Source: Cryptococcus deneoformans JEC21
Lineage: Eukaryota; Basidiomycota; Tremellomycetes; Tremellales; Cryptococcaceae
Direction of reading: 5' to 3'
Length of the DNA: 64,000 nt
Assembly: GCF_000091045.1 (NCBI RefSeq)
Contig: NC_006680.1
Span: forward strand, 126,001-190,000
Made by a program: the position numbers and the translations under genes. Below the pieces are notes generated by a model. That model did no database searches and was not told where the DNA came from. It saw nothing but the letters and a program-made list of their open reading frames with translations. Positions 11,693-21,464 of this stretch are shown here, piece by piece; the first letter of the stretch is position 1; every line of letters begins with the position of its first letter.

Positions 11693-12705
11693 CTAGTTTC
11701 CAACGCTTCCCATGGACTCTACTCTTCCCTTCCCTTTGGCTTCGTTGTTGACCAAATCTGTCAGTGTCCTAAAGGTGCTAGGGTTGATTTGTACAATCTA
11801 AGATTTAATTAGTTAGTTCACGTTCTGAACCGTAGGTAAGAGCCACCTACCGCTTCCCACTCCATACCCATATCCTCCTCCTCAACCTCGTCACATTCGG
11901 CGACAATCTTGTCCTTGCATCTCTTGGCATCCTTCCCAGGCATAGTTATCCGTACTCTCATCCTCACTCTTCGAACCGGTAAGACATCCCCTTCAGCGAG
12001 TTTCTTGATCAATTCCAGAGCTTGAGCTTTCGCAGGTCTGTCGGCTCGGACGCTGAATCCTACTTCTGCCATAGCTTTCTCAACCATACCAACAGTGTGT
12101 TTTCGAGAGGTGTTGGGATCGACAGTCATTTCAGAAACGATGGTTGCAATTTCACGGGAGAGGGATGAGAGGTGTTGCGTCCTCTCGAGATTGTTGATTT
12201 GTAGTTCACCTTTTTTCAAGATCTATGTTGTGCTTTAGCCAATCGTCACGGCAGAATTCGTTCTAGTTTTTCATCGATTACGCACTTCTTCAATCACTTT
12301 ATTCAAATCATCCGTGCCAAAACATTTGGACCAGTCTTCCTTCTTGGCAACTAAACCTTTGGGAACATTGGTAAAAACCTGTTCAATTTGAAGGACCTCG
12401 GAAAGATCATTCTCGCTGTTGTAGGGTCAGACATCAAGATGATGATAAGGCGGGCTCCTTGGTGCTTACACTCCAGATCGGAATTCCGAGACTTTATTTT
12501 GATAGCAAGCGATCTACTGACTGATCAAAGATGTTTACAATTCTTAGACTGCAGGACTCACCTCGAATCTCTTACCACCTTTCTTCATACGCACAATGCT
12601 GACGTTTGTAAGCCTATAAAGACATATCAGCGATCTTGCTGGGATGACTGGTTCCAGTGTTCTATATCTCACATACTTGATCTGGGTTCCGGGCTGGCGT
12701 AGCAT
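11693..12705 (-). CDS. SDO1: Ribosome maturation protein SDO1 (SBDS)
   Basis: Exons read from 12705: MLRQPGTQIK; LTNVSIVRMKKGGKRFE; IACYQNKVSEFRSGV; ENDLSEVLQIEQVFTNVPKGLVAKKEDWSKCFGTDDLNKVIEE; then the large exon ILKKGELQINNLERTQHLSSLSREIATIVSEMTVDP .. HTVGMVEKAMAEVGFSV .. RVRMRVRITMPGK; and a last exon IVQINPSTFRTLTDLVNNEAKGKG ending at 11693. This covers all three SBDS domains: FYSH (N-terminal), central helical bundle and C-terminal ferredoxin-like. SBDS/Sdo1 works with the GTPase Efl1 to release Tif6/eIF6 from 60S ribosomal subunits, a late cytoplasmic step of ribosome maturation. Each short exon is recognised by close match to the conserved protein. No break seen. Divergent from the Ups-like gene, with 235 bp between start codons. 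Confidence 0.93.
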
Positions 12706-12940
12706 ACTGGCTTGCCTACTATAAAGGAGAGATGTATACGCAAAGAAAATGAGGAGATGGTCAGAAAGTGTAAAGAGTTTTCAGGTCTGGCGTTGTTGAA
12801 GGCAGCGGCTCCAAAATGGAGGCAGAAAACATCAAAGGGTGGACCGACGTCAGCGCGCCGAACGCCCGAGAATGACGGCGACAATATAGAAAAACCATTT
12901 TGACTCCAATCTTCTACCCAACATATTATGCTTGTACAAC

Positions 12941-13615
12941 ATGAAGGTATTCGAGAATGACCTTGTATATAAGTGAGTAAATCCATTGCTTTCCTGTGCT
13001 GTATCTAGCTGATATTCGGTAGTTACCCGGCAAGCCATACGCTCAATTTGCTTCATCGAAAGTACCCAAATCCGTTCGCGACCCATGTCTACTCGGTCGA
13101 CACGATGGAGCGGTCAATAGATGCAGAGACAGGAATATTGAGGTCAGAAAGACTAATAGGAGTTCAGCAAGGAGCACCAAAATGGGTTACCAAGGTGGGC
13201 TGTTGGAAATCGCTCGCCATGGTTGTGACTGATGTTGTCGTAATTGTCTCTGTAGCTGTTCCATCTCCCTCCAATAGCATATGTGCGAGAGGTTGTATTC
13301 ATAGACCCATCAGAAACTTCAGCCACAAGCATGTCGGTAAATTTGAACCTTGCTCAGTACATGTGCGTTGGCTTCAATCTGCTACAGCTCATACGCGTCA
13401 TGCTCACGCAGTTATCGTTCAGTTCATGCCTAGAGCATATTACTTATACACCACGGCCCGATAATACAACACTTTTCCGACAAAGAGCAATGCTCGTTTC
13501 AGGATTCCCGACAAAGCTTATTGCTAGGAGAATAGAACAGGCAAGCTACGACAGATTTAAAAGTAACGCTGGGATAGGCAAGCAGGGCTTTGATTGGGTC
13601 CTTGCTGGAAACTGA
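12941..13615 (+). CDS. Ups/PRELI (MSF1) domain lipid-transfer protein
   Basis: Spliced from a short first exon 12941-12972 (MKVFENDLVY), then 13023-13194 (LLHRKYPNPFATHVYSVDT .. GILRSERLIGVQQGAPKWVTK), then an exon entered after CTCTGTAG (LFHLPPIAYVREVVFIDPSE .. SVNLNLAQY), and a final exon (CLEHITYTPRPDNTTLFRQ .. ARRIEQASYDRFKSNAGIGKQGFDWVL) ending at 13615. R-K-Y-P-N-P-F-x-x-H-V, E-R-L-I-G-V-x-Q, Y-V-R-E-V and Y-T-P are hallmarks of the PRELI/MSF1 family. Family members shuttle phosphatidic acid or phosphatidylserine between mitochondrial membranes together with Mdm35. The sequence does not tell Ups1-like from Ups2-like. Protein about 175 residues, typical of the family. Confidence 0.85.
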
Positions 13616-14203
13616 AATGCGACTGAGACCCCTTGGGCCCGTGATTTCCCAGCCTAAAGGCTGTGATGGTGTTTTGATCTGTCTATCAACTAGATGGATG
13701 TTGGCTTCGAGCGTTGTAAGGGATTGTAAGGGATACTAAATGAAGATACATATGTTACCATATGCACTGTACTGTTCTGTTTTACGTTTATGTGCACTTC
13801 ACAGTGGGGTTATCTGCCCTTGTGTGCTGGGCCGAAGCTATAAGAACAAGCTTTTTGATGTTACAACTGCTGTCTAGCGCCTGTAACATCTGACTTCAAC
13901 TTCACCTGCGAACGATACAAGTCTTTTATATTGCTGTTTATATCGCTGTTCTTACCGCTGTTTTTACCGCTGTTTATAGAGCTGGCGGGAGCAAATGGGC
14001 TCACTTTTGAGGAAAGTGTCGTCACCAGTTGTGACGTGTCCTGCTTGTGCCTGGTGAGTGCACAGGCCTCCGCTAAAGCCCAATTGTCAACATCAACAAC
14101 AATCAATCATCCAAATCCTTTTAGACCTTCGTCCATAAATTATCCCGGCGCCTATTGACGGATCTTGAACTAGTAATCAAAATCATTGATCTCAAGCTCA
14201 AAA
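13616..14203. other. Intergenic/promoter region
   Basis: About 590 bp precede the CBS-domain gene. A short imperfect direct repeat of ACCGCTGTTT/ATCGCTGTT lies around 13930-13980. No gene was recognised. Confidence 0.4.
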
Positions 14204-14948
14204 ATGGACAAAGAAGCTACCCCCAAACCAACTGCTCATGATTACCGTGGAGCCTGTGTTGAGGTGCGCATGTGCGATCTTCCCATGCGCCCCTACAATG
14301 AGACTGATCTCATATCCAGGACTTGCAGCTTCCACCCGCCTTTTGTCTTCCGGAGGATGCTCCATTGCTCAAAGCCTTAGAAGCAGCGTACGACAGAGAG
14401 TTCGATCACCTGCCGTGAGTTGCGTATTCTAAATATAACATCGATTAACCTTGAATAGTATCCTCAATGCCAAGCGACGGCCTATAGGGTACCTTGATAT
14501 CCCCTCTATTAAAGACCAGTTCAAGAACAACAAAATCGATGCGGATGAGCCTGTGTGTGAGTATAACAGTTAGGACGAAAAGGTCATTGGAATACTGATG
14601 AAGTTCCTGGTATGTGTAGCGAGCCGAATGATCCACTTTTCTTTATCCAGCCGATCTCACCCTTATACTGTGATATCACCGTTGACACCTCTGGAAGAGT
14701 TGGAAGAATTTTTTAAATCTAGAAAAATTGATTTCGCATTGGGTGAGCTCATTTGAACCATTGCGTAAAGGGCTACAACCTAATTTATGGAGATGACAGT
14801 GACAGATACAGAGCGAAACTGGGTATTGGCTGTAGCAACTAAGGATGATTTAGTGGTGGGATGAGACTTTCTTAGGGTGTATTGCCCTCTGATACCTTGA
14901 TTCGGCTAACAAGAACCTTCGCAGACATTCGCCCAACGAAGAGGTTAA
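14204..14948 (+). CDS. Small CBS-domain protein
   Basis: Starts MDKEATPKPTAHDYRGACVE, then exons joined in phase: DLQLPPAFCLPEDAPLLKALEAAYDREFDHLP; ILNAKRRPIGYLDIPSIKDQFKNNKIDADEPV; SSRMIHFSLSSRSHPYTVISPLTPLEELEEFFKSRKIDFAL; VTDTERNWVLAVATKDDLV; TFAQRRG. The layout is two CBS motifs (PLLKALEAAYDREFDHLPIL..GYLDI and TPLEELEEFF..FALVTD..VLAVATKDDL), which normally pair into one Bateman module that binds adenosine nucleotides. The total is about 160 residues with no catalytic domain, so a regulatory or adaptor role is likely. All five introns are short GT-AG and every phase agrees. This is the last recognisable host gene before the repeat island. Confidence 0.75.
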
Positions 14949-16846
14949 TGAATGTTAATGAAGGACAGAAAAAGGAAATACTAATATAGCTAGTTGAAGC
15001 ATGGAGTATGGAGTGTGTGTATTTGCTGTAACATGTTAGGTATGTTATGATGTATCATAAATGCTCAGAGGTCAATCATCATTGATGGAAGTATCACAGA
15101 AGATTATGTGTATGCGAAGTTTGTTCTATAGAGAATCTGTTTGGGTGTGGCCAAAACCACCATTGTTGATGGTTGTATGTATGGTTTATATTATGAACAG
15201 CGTAGGCATTCCAGTTAATGGCACTATTGATCAAAGGCAGCTCACATACTCACTTCATCGACAACGAGTATTCCACAACAGGATGGCAAAGATGATGACA
15301 GGACATGAAGTAAATTCAGACGGATGTAGCTGGAATTCTCAGGCAGCACGCTGTAATACAAACCCCTTGTGTATATTGTCTGCTACCACCCTAGCAGGCA
15401 ATTGTGTTGGCTACAGAGATGACACTCTGTGGATGCGCTCCTCTCCAAAGCGTAGATGGTCATAGTTACTTGGTGTGTTGTGCATGTGTTTGGATGTATG
15501 CTGACAGTGCTAGGAACTACTATTACTGCCAACTATCTACAGTCCTTATCCGAGCTGCTATGGCCTAAGGGAGTTAGTAGGATGCTTAATTATAGAGTCG
15601 GTCTAAATGGGTCCTGTAATAGATGCGTGTCATAGTTGTATTGATCTAGTATTTATCTGTCTGGATGTGAGTTTATCGACACTCAATTAAGACCATCTTG
15701 GCCGATTAGATCTGCTTATTATGTAATACTAGTGAGTGTGGTTCCACTGTTAGCATAGTTTGTTGTAACTCCGTCAGCTTACCAGTACTATACCACCATC
15801 ACATCACCCCTACTAGCTACTGAGCCTTTCTCTCAGCCTAATAATCCGCTAACCCATCCTGTGCGGAGCATGGGTGCATTACAACATTAGCTACTGGTAT
15901 CAGTCTATTTACATAATATTCCAAGCCATCCTCTTTCCTGTTGCCCTTGTTGTTCTCTTTTCAGACATAACTGCTCTCATGGGTGTATCCCATTCACAAA
16001 TACTCAGGTAGTGATCTCCTTTGGCTCTCTTTTGGGGATACACTTATAGCGACAAGCATGATTGATAAACAGATCAATATACAGGTTCTCACTCAGCAAA
16101 CATTCTGACTCTTTCATGAGTTATTGGAGTTATCTGGCATTGGGCAGCCTGTTTGTACCAGCTTGATTGAGGCAAAGGTATGTAAGTCTTGATCATCAAT
16201 TTTATCTTGCGAAGTAATGCTGACAATTCGTGATTCAGGACATTATGCAATGCCACAGTGAACAACCATATTGACATGTTATCAATGACATAAAGTAGGC
16301 TTCACATCCAAGTGCAGGAACACTGTTCATTCATAAGGGCTACATATTACTTTTTCCATGACATTGAGCCATGCAAGAGATGCATTGCATTGGAATACAT
16401 TTCTTGACATACTGGTAAGTAGAGTAACTGTATAATCTTTCATACCCTTCTTCAAGGCTGATCAAAGACCATTTTACTTTATTAGCTTGATATCATGTAT
16501 GGTGTAAATCATTCCATTGAACACCTTGCATAGCTTTTGGGAACCAATGATGCTTGGAGTCAAAGCGTTCCTCATTCATGGTCATCTGCTTTCTCATTCA
16601 ACTGGTGCCAAACTTCAATGAGGGTCCTTCTGCAAGCTGAAGTCCAGAGCCAGGCACTTGCAAAGGTCTTATGCTTGTGGAGGGAACTGTTGAGTGATGA
16701 TGAAAGGAACAGAGGGAGCAAAGTAAGGGATTGTCCTAAGGCCTGAGTCAGTGTGTCACCATGATAAAAATTCACACCAGTGCTGATCCTTTCAAACCTA
16801 GGTATCTGTTGAGTTATGGTGTCTAGCAGCATTTGACTCTGACACA
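14949..16846. other. Gene-free stretch at edge of repeat island
   Basis: About 1.9 kb with no conserved protein, RNA gene or LTR end recognised. Base composition is AT-richer than the genes to the left. It may be decayed element sequence, but nothing in it shows that directly. Confidence 0.4.
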
Positions 16847-16960
16847 CATTCTATCACATTCTATCACCTTCTACAACATTCCATCACATTCCATCACATT
16901 CCATCACATTCCATCACATTCCATCACATTCCATCACATTCCATCACATTCTATCACCTT
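16847..16960. repeat. 10-bp tandem repeat, unit CCATCACATT
   Basis: About eleven head-to-tail copies of CCATCACATT. The outer copies are variant (CTATCACATT, CTATCACCTT) and the central ones are identical. It sits just outside the first retroelement fragment. Confidence 0.9.
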
Positions 16961-17019
16961 CCCTGATCAAACAAGTGATCACAACAAACTCCTGGATACT
17001 ACATGTGCCACAGGTCTGC

Positions 17020-17252
17020 TCAAATGAGTGGTGAAAGAATCTGCTACCCCCCAGTGACAAGTCCCTGTGCCTAGTGCAATAAACAAACTTGTCTTGCATC
17101 AGCTGAGTACAACTTGAAAGTCTCTATCATCTACTCAGTTTAGAACAAGACTCTCACCCTTGCCCTTAGTACACAATGTCTACCTCAGACCATGACACCT
17201 TCTACAAGGGTGTTATATTGACTGGTCCACACAACTATGCAGAGTGGGAGCT
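17020..17252 (+). mobile_element. Ty1/copia 5' fragment (leader and first 26 gag codons)
   Basis: The leader resembles the one at 21300-21464 (CCCCCCAGTG.CAAGTC.CTG.GCCTAGTGCA). An ATG at 17176 opens MSTSDHDTFYKGVILTGPHN..EWEL, matching the gag start of the copia element at 21465 (YQGVILTGPQNYAEWEL). It breaks off at 17252 against an LTR end. It is a diverged second copia copy, not part of the larger element. Confidence 0.75.
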
Positions 17253-17582
17253 TGTTACGACTCGTCCCCAACAAGGTCTGGCCTTGGAGACGAGATAGAA
17301 AGCCATAGTTTAACTAAGCAATGAGATATATGTATGATATACCTCTTGATCTCAACTGCCTGTATGGTGGCAGACAACCTGAATGCACCCAGAAGGGTTC
17401 TGGATCTGCCCAATGTCCAGATTTGAAGGTCCTGGATCTGAGGAAGATGACTGTACTTCTACAGAAATCTATTTATATCCTTCGATGTCCAGCTGGACCT
17501 TATCTGAACAGATCTTGCCTTCCTATTACGTAACTCCCTCCTATGATATCTTATCTCTTCTTCTTTGTGCAGGCTCATGACA
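17253..17582 (-). repeat. Solo LTR, family 3 (minus)
   Basis: Runs from TGTTACGACTCGTCC to CAGGCTCATGACA, so on the minus strand it begins TGTCATGAGCC and ends GTCGTAACA. The same ends occur at 42449-43562. This copy is shorter, having lost an internal part. No 5-bp target duplication: the flanks are GAGCT and GTCGC. Confidence 0.7.
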
Positions 17583-18866
17583 GTCGCCCCCCCCTTCGAA
17601 GATGGTCACTCCATCATGCCGTCTGTGGCTTGTTCTGTTGTGTACTTGTAACTAAAATTTGCTGGAGCTATGAAATAAATTTCTATGAACTGGTCATGAA
17701 AAATGTGGCTATGCTTTGATCTATCTAGAATGAAAAATAAGATTGATTGGGGAGTCAGAAATCTATGAACAGTTTGCAAAAAATGGAACAGAGGATTGAG
17801 TTCCAAGTAGTGGGGTGTCTGTGATCACAAAGAATGTGTGTTATCGGGCATATGCGAAGATAAGATCGCTTTTTTGGGTTGGGGATATGCGCTGTGGGTC
17901 CCCTGAAAGATCGGCTGTTAAGGGGGAGACAGGGGAGGAGGATTTTCGAGATATAAAAGGACAGGGATTTGGTGCAAGATCACCAAAGTTTCTCTATCTG
18001 CCAAAAAATCTCATCTGCCTATTCATCTTTGATCTTTCCTTCATGCCTGAATCTACGTTTCAACCTAGCCTGATGAGTAACAGTTGGTGTCTCAATGACC
18101 CATATGGGATTATTCGACAGTTCTGCCCAGAGAATGCATCGGTTGGTGATAATATAATACAGCTGATGTGATAACGGATAATGGCATATCGGTGGTTGCC
18201 GCATCTGCTGTGTCGCCGAGTAGTTCTGACAACTCCATCAGGGTTTTCTTTGATCAAGTACATGTGCTAATGTTGACAATGTGTTTGTAAGGTGCTAATG
18301 CAGAGTGTTTGAATAGGATTTCGCCTTCCCATCAATGGGATGGGCCCCAGCGATGCATGATAGTGGAGTACCAATGGAGACAGTGGGGGATTCTGTTCTC
18401 TCGGCTTCACTTCCTCAACCTGTGGATCCGCGACTACCATGTTTGCAGGATGTGAAGTTATTCTTTGGTGTTCATGTGGAGGGGGCTGTCGAAGGGGTTA
18501 AGGAGAGGGAGAAGACCTCAGATGAGGGGTATGTACAATGCCATCAGGTGAGGGTAACCATTTGGGTTTGTGCATGACTCAATTGAGAAGCTGATGGTGT
18601 AAGGTGGCCCTTCGCCAGGACCAGAGGAGGTGTAGGGTCGAAGAATGCCAGAGGGCACCAGTGGTTGCACTTTGTGACCAGTGCCATGGGGTTGGTGCTG
18701 AATGTTGGGCCTTCTCGTTGTCCTCGACTTGTGGTCAGTGTACAGTCAAGGGTGTTCGCTGTTCGCATAACACCAGCGGGGGTAGGGCTTCAGATGTGGT
18801 GAGTGTTTTGATCAGTGATTGAAAGAGTGCCAGCTGATGGGTAGGGTAGTCGACAGGCTGGGAGGT
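17460..18866. repeat. Left arm of 1.4-kb inverted repeat
   Basis: It matches, in reverse complement, about 43563-45470, apart from roughly 500 extra bases (43667-44168) in the right arm. It spans part of the family-3 LTR and most of gene X. The arms are highly similar by eye but not identical. Confidence 0.85.
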
Positions 18867-19139
18867 TTCGTCACCTATCTTGAGTGCGAGGTGAATGGTG
18901 CAGTGACATGTTTGCAAGGTGCGGGAATTCACATGCTAATGTGTGAATGTAGTGAGACCAGCATTTCCATTGTATTCGAGGGTGTACAACAGGCAATCAT
19001 TGCCTACCTCATGGAGGAGGAGGTGCTGGAAGTCTGGAGGCAGGAGATGCAGGGGAGGTTTCAGAAGGAGTTGCAGGTGGCATTGGGTATGTCACGCAAG
19101 AGGAAGCATGGTGATGGGGATGAGTTGTCCGAGGAGTAG
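18043..19139 (+). pseudogene. Cysteine-rich multi-exon gene X, copy 1 (frameshifted)
   Basis: The family is not recognised. Exon 1 starts MPESTFQPSLMSNSWCLNDP. Exon 2 begins at 18317 (FPSMGWAPAMHDSG .. QPVDPRLPCLQD). Exon 3 begins at 18604 with a cysteine cluster: C-R-V-E-E-C, C-D-Q-C-H-G-V-G-A-E-C, then C-G-Q-C-T-V-K-G-V-R-C. Later exons encode a helical, charged end (FEGVQQAIIAYLMEEEVLEV) with a basic RKRKHG motif and stop at 19139. The pattern of paired Cys with G-x-x-C suggests a zinc-binding module and the basic tail a nuclear protein; both are inference. Compared with copy 2 (43563-44872, minus), exon 1 here carries a 5-bp ATAAT duplication near 18156 that shifts the frame, so this copy is probably dead. 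About 460 bp between the LTR (ending 17582) and the ATG are shared with copy 2. Confidence 0.6.
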
Positions 19140-19310
19140 GTCCCATATGGTGGGTCTGTTTTCTGTTCTTCTCTTAATCTAGGTGTGTTTTCCATTGATT
19201 CACCTTTCTTCCCTCGGCCAGAAACAAGATCTATAAACTACTGCAGATATATTTTACTAATACTAACTCTTAGATGGCTTCTCATTTTTTCAGTCTGTTT
19301 TGTAAGAGGT

Positions 19311-19986
19311 TAACCTCTGACCCAGCTGACCCACATATCATGAGGTCACCACTTTTCCCAGCTTCTATTTTCCAAGCTGCGTTTCAATTTACTTCTGCTC
19401 CTTCCTCCAAGTTGCATGCATCAAATTGCATCCACTTTCCTTCTCCCAGGTCACGTGCATTATTTTACTTCTGCTCCTCTCTCCAAGCCTCATGCATCAA
19501 ATTGCATCCGCTCCCTTCTCCAAGGTCATGCACATCAGTAAAATCCACCTTATCTCTTATTTTCTCTTACTTTTTTCATCCTAAGTCTGAGTCTCTTGTC
19601 TGAGTTTCCCTGCCACAAGCCTCGGTGTTTACTGGAGCTTTGGTCGCGACTGGTTTCGAGAGTGAAGGCAAAAGTACATGGAAAGGTTGACACACAATTC
19701 CCTTTATTCTTTCATCCCTGTTGTGTTCAACCTTTTCCTTTCCGACCTTACAGTCACAAGTACCTTGCCTTCTCCTCTTGTTACTATCAATCCTTCTTCT
19801 TGTCTCCTTTACTAGTCGCTGATAGGACATAATCAGCATATGCATTTGGGATCTTGTTTGCTTCTCTCCAGTCCGAAGTTAAGCCTCGAGCCCTGCCAGC
19901 CCTAAGAGCCCGCCAGTCCTCTCCAAGCCTTGTCCATCCGAGCTAGCCCCACCAGTTCAGTGAAGGTCTATTGTCCAGACCTTACA
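19311..19986 (+). repeat. LTR, family 1, short form
   Basis: Starts TGTAAGAGGTTAACC and ends GTCCAGACCTTACA. At 676 bp it lacks the internal duplication present in the 943-956 bp copies at 22514, 28421, 31727 and 34314. The flanks (TGTTT and GTCAC) are not a target duplication, so the locus is rearranged. Confidence 0.8.
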
Positions 19987-20888
19987 GTCACCGTCACTCT
20001 AGTACAGGATGCATCGTCTGTGCTCACTGAGTCAGTACCTCTAATCATGGTCAGTTGCTGTTTCAAGACTGATGGAGACACTGTCCCAGCACTCATTGAT
20101 TGCAGCGCAGGCATCAATGTTGTCGACCAGGCGTATGCGGAGCAACAGGGATGGCAAGGACAGCCGATTATACCGGTGGGGACCAAAATGGCAGACAATC
20201 GGGTGGGTCCTGTCATAGACCAGGAGTATGTAGTGGATGTAATCATTGGTGACATTACCTACAATGCTACCCCATTCTACGCCATGGCCCTTGGTCCATG
20301 ATACTGCCCTATCCTTGGTTTACAGTTCTGTCATCAACACCACCTATTTGATGGGGCAGAATGTTTAAATCACCTCCTTAATGCAGGGGGGTCATCCTAT
20401 ACATCGCTTGTGCAACTACAACTCAACGCCATCACACCTGTCGAATCCCCGACCGTAAGCACTGAACGCCATGCCCACTCTGACACCATCCTCTGTGAAT
20501 TTGCCGACATCCTTCCAGCCAATATATCTGATGTCTCCCACTACCCGCCAATCTGTTTGTCCACCTCCCAAGTCCGCCACCAAATAAACATTCTTCCAGA
20601 TGCAATGCCTGTCGCTCGAGCTGGATTTCAAGTACCGTTAGCATGGCACAACACTCTTCAGCAAGAAATCGAGAAACACCATACTGCAGGCTGCCTCCGT
20701 CCATCCATTTCCCCTTGGGCCACCCCTGCTTTCCTCATTAAGAATGAAAATGGCAAATTCCGGTTCCTCTGCGATTTTCGTGGCCTCAATAGTGTTACAG
20801 TTAAAGATCGAACCCCAGTTCCCAACATTGACGACATTCTCCAACATGCCACCTGTGGCAAGGTCTTTGCCAAACTCGACCTTACCGA
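19987..20888 (+). mobile_element. Ty3/gypsy fragment, protease to reverse transcriptase
   Basis: Encodes a retropepsin-like segment (PALIDCSAGINVVDQAYAEQ) and, after an in-frame break near 20301, the start of reverse transcriptase (PLAWHNTLQQEI .. GCLRPSISPWATPAFLIKN .. FRFLCDFRGLNSVT .. GKVFAKLDLTD). The expected protease motif D-S/T-G reads D-C-S-A-G, so the active site is damaged. It ends in the middle of RT motif 1-2, where the copia 5' LTR begins at 20889. A decayed relic. Confidence 0.85.
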
Positions 20889-21185
20889 TGTCAGAATGAT
20901 TGATCCAACCTGGATCTGGAGGGATCAGTAGGGATCTGGAGGCATGGGAATTGCTGGTGGAGGCATGGGAATTGTTAGTGGAGGCATGGGAATTGCTGGT
21001 GGAGGCATGGGAATTGTTGGTGGAGGCATGGGAAGAAGGGGAGATTAGATTACATAAGCCAGAACACTTACAATATCGAAACAAATAAAGACAAAGGATT
21101 GTAGAATAGTTTTCTTGCAACTTAGACATCTCTGGCAATCGACACAGCGTGCTCAAGCTCTCTCTAGACAACTCTACATCTGACA
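20889..21185 (+). repeat. Copia 5' LTR
   Basis: TGTCAG..CTGACA ends. Contains a 21-bp minisatellite (GGAGGCATGGGAATTGTTGGT type), about four full units, against about three in the 3' LTR. 297 bp versus 271 bp in the 3' LTR. Confidence 0.9.
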
Positions 21186-21196
21186 GGTTATGAGCC
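21186..21196 (+). promoter_or_regulatory. Primer binding site, half-tRNA-iMet type
   Basis: GGTTATGAGCC directly follows the 5' LTR. It is complementary to the anticodon arm (GGCUCAUAACC) of eukaryotic initiator Met-tRNA rather than to a tRNA 3' end. This is the primer type known for Drosophila copia and yeast Ty5. Confidence 0.7.
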
Positions 21197-21464
21197 TTGG
21201 TGCTTAATAGCACTAGACTCTAGCAAACACATCAGTCAACCAACACAAATCCTGCAGGTCACTATTGCATTAGTACCACAGGTACTGCTTGATACCAACA
21301 AGTGGTGAGAAAATCTGGTGCCCCCCAGTGGCAAGTCACTGCGCCTAGTGCACAAGCAAACTTGCCTTGCGTTAGCTAAGTACAACCTGGACGTCTCTTT
21401 ATCTCTATTACAAAGAACACGACTCTCACTTCTCCTATAGAGCTCTGAAAGCTACACACACATC

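Noticed and set aside
13861..14158. Short frames on both strands before the CBS gene, one with hydrophobic start
   Set aside because: Built on the ACCGCTGTTT-type repeat; no match to a protein family and no splice partners.
15061..15465. Open frame of 134 codons in the left edge of the island
   Set aside because: No conserved motif, odd composition and no neighbouring exons; likely chance frame in non-coding DNA.
16847..16960. CRISPR-like array
   Set aside because: Units are contiguous with no spacers, and the genome is eukaryotic.
16833..17027. HSITF-repeat peptide
   Set aside because: Translation of the 10-bp satellite; no evidence of expression.
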